This document shows, one piece after another, positions 48,732 through 60,552 of a stretch of 64,000 nucleotides of DNA. A model generated the notes under the pieces. The model searched no databases. It had not been told where the DNA came from and was given only the letters and a program-made list of their open reading frames with translations. The stretch is taken from the NCBI GenBank assembly GCA_034008185.1, contig CM067085.1, positions 56,898,602 to 56,962,601 of the forward strand, in the 5' to 3' direction. Every line of letters starts with the position of its first letter. Positions within the stretch are counted from its first letter, which is position 1. Position numbers and translations under genes: made by a program. Source of the stretch: Gorsachius magnificus (lineage: Eukaryota > Chordata > Aves > Pelecaniformes > Ardeidae).

Positions 48732-49798
48732 GGCAGCTCTCCTGGGTGACTGCTCCTTCCCCACCACAGCGCGGGTCTGATGCGGCACCCTCGTGCAGGG
48801 TGATGATAAATCGCCAGGTTTGTGTTTTCGCACTGTGCATGAGGTGTTTCTGCTGGTTTCTGCACAGCTCCAGGAGTGCCTGTAGCATTTCTCACTTAGT
48901 GCGGTACCTGGGAAATACATGTGTGTGTGTGGCTTTTTTTTATGTTGTTTTATTTGACTTTAGGTAGCACTCTATCCACTACTTGAAATAACAGACTCTC
49001 CCTGTTTGCTTACCTGGAAACCATCTGACTCCATCTTTCTCTCCTTGATCCACAAAGCACAAACACTAGGAGACCTAATTTCTTCAAGATATTTACCAAA
49101 AGATTTAATAATGATTGGATTGGATTTATTGAAGAGAGACAGCATTTTTTATCTTAAACAGTACCAGAGACCCTTCTCCCCAGCTGCCTAAACTAATTCA
49201 TCTGATAATAAATTCCACAAAATGAGCAAACAGCTAATATCAACTATGTTAAAAAAACCCAAATGCCCTCCTGAAATATTATCATCTAATTAAAATTAAA
49301 AATTATTGCTACCCATATAAGTCTTCTGCTTTCATAATCAGGGTCTTTCAGATATGTTCTTCTCCTGCCTGCTTGGAGGACTGCTCAGTTCTTTTCTAGA
49401 GAAAGAGAACACCCACATTTACTGTTTAATATCAAGTCACTGCATGACGGCAGAGCCCCGATCAAGGCGCTGGATGTTGCTGCTTTGACCTTTGCGTCTT
49501 GACCACAGCGGGAACGGGGCCCGTTTTCCCACTGCAGTACAAGCTTAGCTGAAATTTCTTAAGAAGCAACACACGGCTATTTCCTCCGATCCCTCATCCC
49601 ACAGAGATGACTTTAAGTGAATAAATAAGCAGACTATGAATATTTCAATGAAAGCACGAAGCTGGCCATTTGCAAGGAACTATGTGCAAATTCAGTGGAA
49701 AATGCAAAATTTAACCTTCAGCCTGCTTCTCCCTTTGAGCAGATTACCCCTTTCACGGGCAGATTACCGCTCCCGTATCAGAGACTGCTACAAAAAGT

Positions 49799-49905
49799 GC
49801 GACTGACAACATGCCGGGGCAGCGTTATCTGCGCTGCAAGGTGAGCGGCTCCGCCGCGCCTGCTGAGCCGCACCAGCCCGCACAGTCTGGGCAGCCAGGC
49901 GGGGA
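49799..49905. promoter_or_regulatory. Small CpG cluster with a splice-donor motif
   Basis: I count 11 CpG dinucleotides in about 110 bases in otherwise CpG-poor DNA. A strong plus-strand donor, CAAG then GTGAGC (GT at 49841), lies inside. Together they resemble a promoter with a first exon, but no transcript can be shown. Confidence 0.25.
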
Positions 49906-50729
49906 GCCTTTGATCCAGATTGGTCCCCCTTAGGTCCCCCAAATGCAAAGCCTCCTAGCACTACCTCCGAGACAGAAAATAACATGCTCAGATCTGTGAG
50001 GATGCGTCCTCGATACATATCTGCCTTAAGCCTTCTCGGAAGTATTTTGCGAAAAATCTGAAGAAGTCTCCAAAAAAGAAAACGTAAATAAATAAATCTT
50101 TTATTTTTAAGGGCAGTGAAGGGGATTAGTGCAAGTCACACCCCCTCTGCTTGCATTTGCATTCGGTGTTCTGACGGCACTTGACTCTGAAATCATTCCA
50201 GTAAAGCGGAAAATTAATATTCTAATATGTCTACTTCTCCAGCAACTAGAAATAAGTAAAGTGGAAGTAGCAGAGAAGAAAATGTTTTAGTATTAACTAT
50301 GTATATGAATATTTATTGTAACTTGCCATCAGACATCTGCCTATCAGGGTGCCTGCTCACTCATATGTACTGTGAAACGCTGTGGGAGCCACAGCAGCAA
50401 TTGTTTTCATGTTGTATAGAAAAGAGGTGAACAATTAATTTCTGATAGTCTTTTGATTATCTTTTGCCACCATTTTTTTCTTGGATATGCAGCATACCTT
50501 GCAAAGTGCACTGCAGGAGGGAGTCCCACCAGACACCTTGGCTTCCCTCAGGAGGGTGTGTGGCTGTGGGCACAGGTGGGCAGGACATGGGGGACTGGGG
50601 CTGGGGGTGGGACCCCCCCAGACCCACAGCCCTGACAAAGCAGGGGGGGTTGCAGACCATGTGTACACAGAGCCAGGCCTCCATGGGGCCAGAACCCCAT
50701 GGCCCTAGCCAAGGCACGGCCATGGGGAT

Positions 50730-51045
50730 GGATGTGAAGACAGGGACAGACACAGGGACAAGGATGGAGGTGTGGACAGCCACAGGGACAGCCATGGTGA
50801 GGGGAATGGGGACGGCCATGCAGATGGGGCCACAGGGATGACCACAGGGATGGTCATGGGGAAAGTCACAGAGAAGGAAAGGAAGAGAACAGGAATGGAG
50901 ATGGCCACAGAGATGGACATGGGAAGGGGGGGGAAACCACAGGGGGCAAAGGGAATGGGGATGGCCACAGGGATGACCATGGTTATGGGGACAGCCATGG
51001 GGACAGCCATGGGGACAGCCATGGGGATAGCCATAGGGATGCCAT
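50730..51045. repeat. G-rich 12-bp minisatellite, degenerate to perfect
   Basis: Unit GGGGACAGCCAT occurs in perfect tandem at 50987-51022, then near-copies to 51045. Diverged, partly interrupted copies (GGGATGGCCACA-like) extend left to about 50730. Twelve bases are four codons, so frames remain open: this accounts for the 279-codon minus frame at 50457-51296 with MAVP- or HGCP-type repeats. Confidence 0.9.
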
Positions 51046-54000
51046 GGGCATCGTGTCCAGGTGCCCAGCTGCCAGCTGCCCCAACATCCTATGCCATTGT
51101 GTTTCCCTGGGCTGTGCTTAACTTTAACTTCTGCTATTTGTGGGTATAAATTTCTCCAAGTGACAGTGGCAGAGACAGGAATGGAACAGCCAGACCCACC
51201 TGCACCACATCTGTGTTTGCTCAAAGAGGAACCCTGGCAGAGGTCTTCAAGCTGCAGTTTGTTACTTGGAAACTTACAGTTACTTAGGAAATGCATGAAG
51301 TCTCACTGTTCTGTAGGAAAACCAGATGTTCATAAACTAATAAGAATACATAAGTTTAGATTTTCATTTATATTTATAAATACTTATGTTTAGAGCAGAC
51401 TCTCTTCTGTAACTTTGCTTGCTACTCTTTCAGCAAACCTGAAAGCCTAAATGTTTAGAGTGTCAGTTTGTGTCTTTAAAATTAAATTCAATGTTCATTT
51501 AATGATTTATGGTAAACGTGCCATGGGTATAAATGCTTCCTTGCTCATTTTCTTTACAGACTATTGATTCTGCCTACCTGGAGGCCAGGTAAGACTGCAG
51601 ATGTGTTTCCACGCTGGTCTGGTTGGCTGCAGTTTCCCTCCCCTGGGGTGATGCTGGGGGTGTTTCCTGGTGTGGCCAGGGATCGGGGCCAGCCCTTACC
51701 TGGATGGCACGGAGATACACTGCTCCTCCATGGGCAGCCTGTCCATATAATTTTGCAGTCTGTTGTGTTGTAAGAGAGGAAAGAAAGGGAAAAGTGGAAG
51801 AAATATTGGTTGCAGTTTGTAAAATGTCCGTGGTGGTGGTGGTGGTCAGACTGGGCTCCAGCCGGTGTCAGAACCATCATCATCTGCTGGGTGGTGGAGC
51901 ACTGGCTGCTGTGCGCTGACGTGCTTTCAGATCCCTCTCAGCAGTTTTTGGAAGGCAATAATAGTATGGGAAGGATCTTTAGCAGATGGTGGGAGCGCCA
52001 ACAGCCACCGCGGTGCCTTTGCAGCACCAGTGAGGGTGCTACGCGGGAGCAGGGGTCTTCAGAGCGTGGCTGGGTCTGCTCCTGTGAAATCCTGGCTGCA
52101 GCTCATGAGCTAAAAATTAACTCAGCATAAATGTGTCAGTGTAGTTCACCTATGTCCGTAGTTTTGTGTGCTTAGAGAGAGAATTTTGTAAGTGAAGAAA
52201 ATCAGATTCAGGCAGGACATCTGCCATCCAAAGCACACAGGATGAATTGCGGCGGAGGAGCTGGAGCCCCAGGTAACCCCACAGCACTGCAGCCTCCTTC
52301 GGAGAGCACTGGTCACTGGTGTTAGGTATCTGTTAGTCATAATATTAAAATCACTGGGGTGTAAAACAGTAGGTGTAGTCTCAAGCACAATGTATTTGTT
52401 CTCCATTCAGAAAAGACAAAATCCGCTGGGTGTACCAAGGCGTCAACATGCTTTTCTTCTTTTTGCTGGAGCGGGCGCTGGGCCAGCAGCTATCTCAGCC
52501 ACCCTGCAGCAGCGGGGGGACGGGAAGGACCCGCTCCCTTGGGGCCCAGGGACCTCTTGCACCACAAACCTCAGTCACCCTCAGGGTCCTGCCTTTGAAT
52601 GCACCTCAGCCCCTAATTGCACACAGATATTTTCATTACAGGACAAAGGCAGAAATTCAGAATTTACAGAAGCAAAAGTAATTTTACCAAATCTAGAAAA
52701 TGCTGGAATCGAACACATTTTTGGTTGCACCTCTGGGTCAATAAGGCAAGAGAGGAAGTTTTCATATTTTTTTCTTTCCCCAGAGGTTTCAGAGAGCATG
52801 GAGACATGCAGGTGATGGAGAGCAGAGCAGCGGTGCCTCCATCAGGTCCTGTCCCCACCTAAGTGGCAGAGGAGTCGGGCACCCGACCTCCGCAGCGACG
52901 AACACCTCAAGTGCTGCTGGCAGCAAGTCTGCTTCACCTGCGGAGCGGACGTGGACGGTCTCCTCGCGTTCACCAGAATGAGCAGGTCACAGTCCTGCAA
53001 CTACCCCTAGGAAACACCTGCACTGCATGCGATGTCAAACCTCCTGCCTGGCAGCAGGGAATCCACGCGCAGTCCCTCGAGAGAGCCGTGACCCACTTAA
53101 GGCAGACTGGCAAACCCATCACTCCTGGCAAGCTGGCACCAGGCACTCACTTGTTTTGAGGCAAGCCGGCTCTTTTTTAAACTCAGGACATAAAATTCGC
53201 ACTGTAAGGTACATTATAATTAAAATACAATCTAAAAAGTTCTAATCTTACGACACCATTTAATAATTATATCTTATTCACATTTTTTCCATATTTCAAT
53301 GTCTGCATTTTGTGATGACTGAATATACAGTAGGAGTGAATCACTCATTTCCAAGTATAAAACTTGCATATTGTATGGCTGAATTATTCATATTATTCCT
53401 GTTCGGCCCTATTTCTATTTACATTCTTGATACTGAAAAATATTCTTCAAAGACAAATTTTAGCAATTAAAATTTAAAGACAGAATTTGACAACGCACAT
53501 TATTAAATCATCACAAACGAGGACAGTAAAAATTAAGAATATGATTGGTGTCGGCTGACGGTGATGTCGTGAGTTCTTTCGAAGTGGGTCACAGTTTTCC
53601 AAAGTAGATTTAATACAAAGTTTGGTGCTTTTTTTTGTTTTGTTTTGGGGTGGGTTTTAGAGTCTGTTAGGGTTCTTGAGCCCATGCATTCACTGCTGCT
53701 TGCTATGAGCTGTGTCCTGACACCTGCCCTGCTCTGCCTGCGCCCACCCTGCCCTGGGAGGCAGCCTGCGGAGCTGCTGCAAGCGTGGCACGTGCTCCTT
53801 GCCTGGTGCACTTCTTACATGCTCAGTTGCATCTTGGTTTTGCTGTCCATTCAGACACATACCCGTGCAGTAAATCCAAGGGAAAGAATGAAATTATGTT
53901 AGCAAGCAGGATGCGATTGCTATCTGCTGCATTGCCCTATATTTGTAAACAAAGAGAAAACACCTGAAACAAGGAAGGCATTCCTGTTTAAATGTGCATT

Positions 54001-54495
54001 ATAATGTATGCATAAATTATTTTAAGGGCACTCTGGAATATGTAAAACTTTTAAAGTCAAAAACTACCTTTAAAGGCAAAGGCTTGAGGAAAGTGTCAGT
54101 GTTGTGCCAGAGCTCTGATTCTGAGCAGAGCCACACAGGGTGGTGAGGGAATGTGGCAGTTTAGCCACTCTTGTCACCGTGTTTTCAGGAACTTGAAGTC
54201 CCTGACATCGCTGGTACAGTGCAGATTTTCCCACCAAGTCTCTTCCGCCCTTATCAAATCTCTGCTAACTGCAGCCATAGCTTCATTTTTAAAGTTGAAG
54301 GGCTAAAGATGGTGGGGTTTGATTTTCACAAGAAAGGCAAGTTGACACCCAAGTTCCAAAATTAATGTTTTGCCCAGAAATAGCATTTACATTACATGGG
54401 GCGACTCTGAGCTCTGAAAATCAGCACATGCACATTCAACATTGACTGAACAATCTGGGTCGGTGCTGCTGAGGAGCTGGACACTGGTCTGTTGG

Positions 54496-54565
54496 TTTTT
54501 AAGGCTAGAAGGGATCATTATGTTCGTGTATTCAGACAGTCTGATTAACATGGGCATAATAAAAT
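54496..54565 (-). mobile_element. Old CR1-like LINE 3' tail
   Basis: TTTTTAAGGCTAGAAGGGAT then ATTATG, and later CAGTCTGATTAACATGGGCATAA, match the remembered amniote CR1 tail AAGGCCAGAAGGGACCATTATGATCATCTAGTCTGACC...ATAACACAGGCCATA. Order and spacing agree. It is a short, old fragment. Confidence 0.5.
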
Positions 54566-57500
54566 AGTCGGATTAAAAATTATGGGAAATTATTATATTA
54601 TGTAAATTCAATCCATATTTAAATTGTGAATGCATGGTTTAAAAAAAAAAAGTGGAAAAAGGTAAAGCAGAGCCTGTGACAAGCAGGTTACGTTTTGTTT
54701 GTCAGCTATGGAGCTGTGCATGCTTTGTGTTAATAGCTACTGTTACGACCAAGTGCTCAGAATGGGAATAGAGTGCTGCTGAAGCAGGATTGTGGGGCTC
54801 CTCCGTTACTGCAGAGCTCTGCTTACAGTGTTGGGGTCCCAGCTCTACTGTTTCTAATATACTTCCCTTGTTTCGCAGGACTGGAAAACCTTTTCTATAT
54901 GAACTTTCCTACTGCCAGGGGGGAAAAAATGGTGCTGTAGAGCAGCAGCAGGATCTCGCAACATTTGCGTGATGAGCAGGAGTACATGAACCTGCTGAAA
55001 TCTTACATAGATCTCCAAATCCCACCAGTGTGCCTTGCTCTAGCTTTAATCTCTTCTCTCAAAGAGGAATAAAACCATTCAGAAGTTACATGCCTCCAAA
55101 ATAGCAATAACAATGGTTCATCACAAAGACTGTGACCTCTAAATCCACTTGGAAGAGGGGGAAACCTGGGACCTTGCCATCCTCAGGGGTTTTCTCAGGG
55201 GCTTTCCAAAGGCTTGCTGGCGGCAAGGCAAGTTTCTCAATGGCTGGAGATCATCCCTGCTCCCAGAAGGGGTTGTGCAAGAAATAGTAATAATACAGCA
55301 GTTATAACAAGCCATAGGAGGAGGGAGAGTGCATTTTATGTAAATTTAATCAAAAACTCCTCAGAAGTAATTGGCTGAAGTGATTGGGAAAATTGATGGT
55401 GCATAACAACCCTGGAGACTTTCTGCCCACTCCTCTCCGGGCGCAAGCAGCTGATGGGTGCCCGTGCTGGGGTGGCACACTGCCCACTAGCATGCCGAAA
55501 CTCCTTGTTTTCCCTCATGTGAGGCAGTGCCAAGGAAGGGGCTGTGTAATTAATCTCCTTCAAGGTGAGCCTTACATTTGGCCGGCTCCTTGCTTATGTG
55601 TTACCATGCAGGTGAACAACTCATGCAATGATGTGTTGCAGCTTTTAACCCAAAGCTGTAGCTGCCATAGCAGGCTCTGTGTGCATGGTCTGCACAGTAA
55701 ATTGTTGCTTTGTGGACACCTTTAACCTCTCTGGTTTTGAAAGTAATTGGTGCTTCCCAGGAGCATGGACAGTACGATGCATGCGTCTGCCTCTTAACTG
55801 AACGTGGGACCTATGGTACCTGAAATCACTCGGAGCCAGGGAGTCCAAAACCAGATTGACATTTGCTTTTGTGTGTTTAATCATATGTGGAGATGCAAAA
55901 CCTTATAACTAAGTTTATTCCAGGGAAGAAACTAAGCTTTCTGCAAGCTGAACACAGAGATCTGAGACGATGCTTCTCAAGAAGGCCAAGTACATCTGTC
56001 CAAACCCTCTGTAGCTCTCATAGTGGAGCAAAAGGAAGCTTGCCACACACTTTATCTCAACAGCAGATACACTTTTCCTTATTACACTTTACAGAATGGG
56101 GTTTTGCCATGCTTTATGTATGCTTTTATTTTACATAAATACCCAGTGAGCCCATGACCATCGTTATATCCTGGGTATTATTCACCTGCAGTCTCTGTGA
56201 CCCTAGCCTTTCTTTCAATGCTGATACTAGTACTTTGGACACTATTCTATGTCCATAAAATCTAAACTACCCATTCTGTTAGCCTTGGCCATAACTGGGT
56301 AATTTTCTTTGACTGATAATAGCTTGTCAAGGGTTGATGCAGAATTTTCCACCAGGCCAAGTGTCTTTCAAGACTGGGTTTTTTTGAAGACCCCAGTTAT
56401 GAGCAGATTTAGTACCAAACCAGGCCAGCCAGAACCGCACTGCAGCCTCCCTCACCAGCTCTTCCCATCCTGCACGGTCAGCTCCTCTCTGCATGAATTA
56501 ACCGCCAATTTTTACCAAACAGTTAAGAACTGACACTTGTTGGCACAGTATGGGTGCTCTTCCTACCCATCCCCACAGGAGTTTCTGCCTTGCAAGGGTC
56601 CTCACTGGATGCAAGTGCCAGTGGGGCAGCGCCAGTCGCTGCCAGAAGGCTCTGCCTACCTCCCGGTTTTCTCCTGCGTCCTGGCCAGGAAAACCCAAAT
56701 GAGGTTTGGCCTGCACCCAAAAGCAATTGGGTGAAAAAGTGGATTTACTTCACCTGCATGGGGCCATCGTGAGCTGTATGCGTTGTGACCTGTGGTACCC
56801 AAGTGAGCCAACACTCCATCGCTGAAAGAGATGTCTCTGCTTTAACTTCATTATCTTGTCTCACCTGCTGGATTGGCCTTAATATGAAGTGAAAGCTGGG
56901 GTTTTTTTCTTCTTTTTTTCCAGAAGTTCAGATCTGAAAAACCCCACTGACATTGACCCCCACTGTTCTGGTGGGGTTGGGAACAGGGTGCAGAGGAGAA
57001 CAGTGTGGGGGACCAAAGGGTGGGAGCCCTGTGTACTGCGGCCAGGCTGTGGGGGGGATCAGCTCAGGGCTGCTTTTATACTATATAAATATACAGATGT
57101 ATATGTAGGTAGGTGAGTATACAACATATACATATATATACATATGGAGTTAATTATGCTTCTCTTAAAGAAATCGGTCAGCCTTTATTAATCTTTTCAG
57201 TTGCTGTGAGACACATGTATCCGTACAAGAACAGATTCAAACCAGAACTGGAGAAGGGATTTGGGCAGCTGACAGCAACGCTGGGAGGCAGAGCCCAAAG
57301 CCCTTGGTGTGCCACAAGTGGGATACTCCAAGCTTGCCCCTGGGGTTTTCTAGTCTCCTCCTTTTCTCACCCAAATAGACTCTCCTACATGCTTTACCTG
57401 ATTATCAGCAGCAGGTATTCGCTGCTAATGCTTTTTTTACATCACCATAATAATGTTAAGAAATACTGAAATCTCTATATTTAAATTGCTCTGGTAAAGT

Positions 57501-60450
57501 ATAATATATTAATCATAAATAATTTATATGAATCTGTCTTTTTTTTTCAGCACATCTCCGCAGTGTCATAGTAACATCCTTTCTATATAACATTACTCTG
57601 TATTCTCTTATAAAAGAAAAAGGAAGGGGAAAAAAAAGACAAAGAAAACTAGGTGAATATTTCTTTTCTCTCTCCTACTTGATAGGAACAATCCCCAGTA
57701 GATTTCCTCCAGCCACTCTCTTAATTTTACGTAACACTTCCAGGTGAAGTAGGGAGAGCTGCTGCGGGCAATTTCAGCTACTGTCAGAAGCGTTGCCATT
57801 AGTATATCTTGTTTTATGCTGTTCAGCTTACAAAAATAATGACAGCAAATACACTCCTGCTTTCAAGAGCAGAGTTGTATCACGCATTGCATTCTACTCC
57901 ATTTAATGGAAATGTCCGGGTGCAATTTTAATTCATTTTCTGCCATTATAGCTTTTTTGCTGGATTGTTTATAATTCTCTACTTCTCTACCCCTTATCTA
58001 GCCGCCCATACTGAACAAGGCTTTGCCGCTGACACACCAGCCCTCCGGAACCCATTTGGTCAAGCAACAGAAGAACGCTATCAACTTTAATGACGATTTT
58101 CCCTCTATATAAACACCTGTTTTCTCGGCATGCCATGTTAAACCACTTACAGCAAGGTCAGCGATAGTATTTTATCTTCCATCGCTGAGAGGCAGAGACA
58201 TCAATCTGTGTGAGCAGTGAAGACCTGTGAACACCGAGTGGCAGCGGGTAGCAGGACTGGCCAGGTCTGCAAAGGCAGAGCTCCTGAGCGCCCGGGAGAG
58301 CCGAGCTGGGGACCCCCACTGCCACCAGCACTCAGAAAGAGACACTCCTTATCCTGGAAAAAAGGCATTTATATCCCACATAGCCCCCCCCCCCTCCCCC
58401 CCCCCCCAAAAAAAAAAGCAAGACATTCCCTTTACCTCAAATGCAGTCAAAGGTTTTATTTTGGGATGGGACATTTTTATGGAGTGAGAATATTTCCGAA
58501 TGCTAGCCCTTCCTTCAGAGAAAAAAATCCAGGTTTTGGCAAGCTGTAATTGCAAAACATCCACTGCCTTTATTCCACAAAACCTTTGGTGACGGTGAGG
58601 CCCCATAGAGAAGACAGGGATGGAAATTTTCAGCAGAGCTGTGGGAAGAGCTGATATTTTGTGCTTGTAACTTTCAGAGGCACTTAGACAGACCCAAAAT
58701 TGGAAAGCTAGACTTTGTTTTCTTTTTATACCATCCACAGTTACAAAAAAAAAAAGGAAAAAAAAAAAAATCCAGTCTTAAATCTTAGGAACTTTTTTTA
58801 CCAACGATTGTGGGAGTTGTATACTGAGGTGAAGAATAGTGTATGATCTTTCAGTACATTTTAAATAGCTTCTGAAACATAAGCAACCCTAATTAACATT
58901 CTTATGGTACTGGAATTATAACAACAAATGCAATTTAATCTGTAAAACTCTTTTTGTCACAATGACAATGATGAACAGAGGAGGAAAATGTTAAGGGGAA
59001 AATAGAAGAAGGAATGAAAAAAAAAAAAGGAAGGGGTAGAGGAGATGCATCTCCAACAGTTATTAAGTGGATGATGAAAATATTTTCGGAGAATGATGAA
59101 GGCAAAGCAAAAACAACTGACTGTTGAACTAAGCCAGACAATTGGGGAATTCCTCTTTCTCCAAGTCCTTTCTTCTGTGAAATGCTTTAATTCAGGTCTG
59201 CTTTCCCTCAGTCTTCACACAAACTGAAATAGATAAGAGAACAATAATGTTGCAATGCAAGCAAACTAAAACAATTCTTTAATCCTCTGGCTCACGTAAA
59301 TTAATGAACATCTTTGTGTTTCTGTTTGTGAAGTGGCAGAGTTCACGGCAAAGATTTCCTTTATTGGTTTTGAACAGCTTCAAGGACACCGATGGCACTC
59401 AAAAAATAGAGAACTGTATCTAAATAATGATCATTTCTTCCAACCTCTATCAAGGTTGGCTCCAATCAGAAAGCCCCGGAGGTGGAAGATGCCGAGCAGT
59501 GGGCTGCAATGATCAAAGCAGCAATCTGAGGGAGGCGCAGGCAATCGGAGATCAATTTTTTAACCCCAAGAGGCAGGAATTATGCTATTTAAAAAGTTTC
59601 TCTTCCCCCCCGCCCCATGAACATGACTTCAATTACTTTTTGCTCTCAGGCTTCTGTGTCCTGAACTTTTTCTCTCCTGATGGTTAGACTCCAAAAGGAA
59701 GAATGGGGACTCTTACATAGTTTTTGGAACATTTCTCTTCAGTCCAGTTGTAAAAATATATTGAAATAAGCTACTGCCTTGCAGACTTGCAACAGCAGAC
59801 GTAGAAAAGCAAGCAGCTATTGCAGAGCTTTCTTTTAGGTGGGGTTCAAAATGAAGTTAATAAGGTGCAGATGGCATGGGGTACCTGAAACTAGGGTGGC
59901 TTCTCACATGGTTTACTGATTTTTTGGGTCCCAAACTGGACAACAATGTCCAAAAGTTTCAATTCTTATTGCACTGTTACTGTCAGCATATGAAGTTATT
60001 ATTGAATTGGAGAGTTTTGCCATCCCTGAAGTTCTGCAGAAAAGGAGAAAAGCTGTAATTGCACCCAACAGGCCCCAACTGCTGCGTCCGCCTTGGTGCC
60101 CGGCAAGCGCCCGCTGCACACTTCTGCAGGGCCCCATGCACAGTGGCTTGTGAGCTCCTCAATGGTGGGATTTGGCTAATGTACACCAACTCCTTTGGTT
60201 TCCTTTCAATTTCAACTTCTTCGGGCTGTAGTATTTGTAACATCCCCATTTCCCCTACAGGTTTAGCTCACGTTGCAGCTGCTCAGAGATGGGTGGCTTG
60301 CTTGGCTACTTTCTTTTTATTTCCCCATGAAACACTTCCTCTGCTTTCTGTAAAAACTTTATGGCAGCAGGATCCGTCTGCATGCTCCCACGCTGCTGGG
60401 CTGCCTGTTGTGCATCGGATCGAGAGGCCTTTCCCGAGCGATGGAAACAA
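54566..60450. other. Non-coding stretch
   Basis: AT-rich with a TA-rich patch (about 57085-57150), a poly-C/poly-A tract (58384-58417) and A runs (58745-58770). No gene or repeat family was recognised. Confidence 0.5.
58384..58417. repeat. Poly-C then poly-A tract
   Basis: Two long C runs separated by one T, followed by ten A residues. Confidence 0.95.
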
Positions 60451-60552
60451 AGAATCATAGAACAGTTTGGGTTGGAAGGGACCTCCAAAGATTATCTAGC
60501 CCAACCCCCCTGCAATGAGCAGGGACATCTTCAGCTAGATCAGGTTGCCTGG
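60451..60552 (-). mobile_element. CR1 LINE 3' end fragment
   Basis: AGAATCATAGAACAGTTTGG then GTTGGAAGGGACCTCC and CCAACCCCCCTGCAATGAGC match the first 100 bases of the CR1 at 31795 closely. It was truncated after about 100 bases. Confidence 0.9.

Larger units (their letters stand above)
45140..54495. other. Non-coding stretch with several tandem repeats
   Basis: Outside the tandem repeats and the CpG cluster listed separately, nothing coding or repeat-derived was recognised. Confidence 0.5.

Noticed and set aside
48379..48895. Frames of 128-146 codons with 12-residue repeats
   Set aside because: Produced by the 36-bp minisatellite.
50457..51296. 279-codon minus-strand frame with His/Pro/Cys repeats
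   Set aside because: Produced by the 12-bp minisatellite, whose period preserves all frames.
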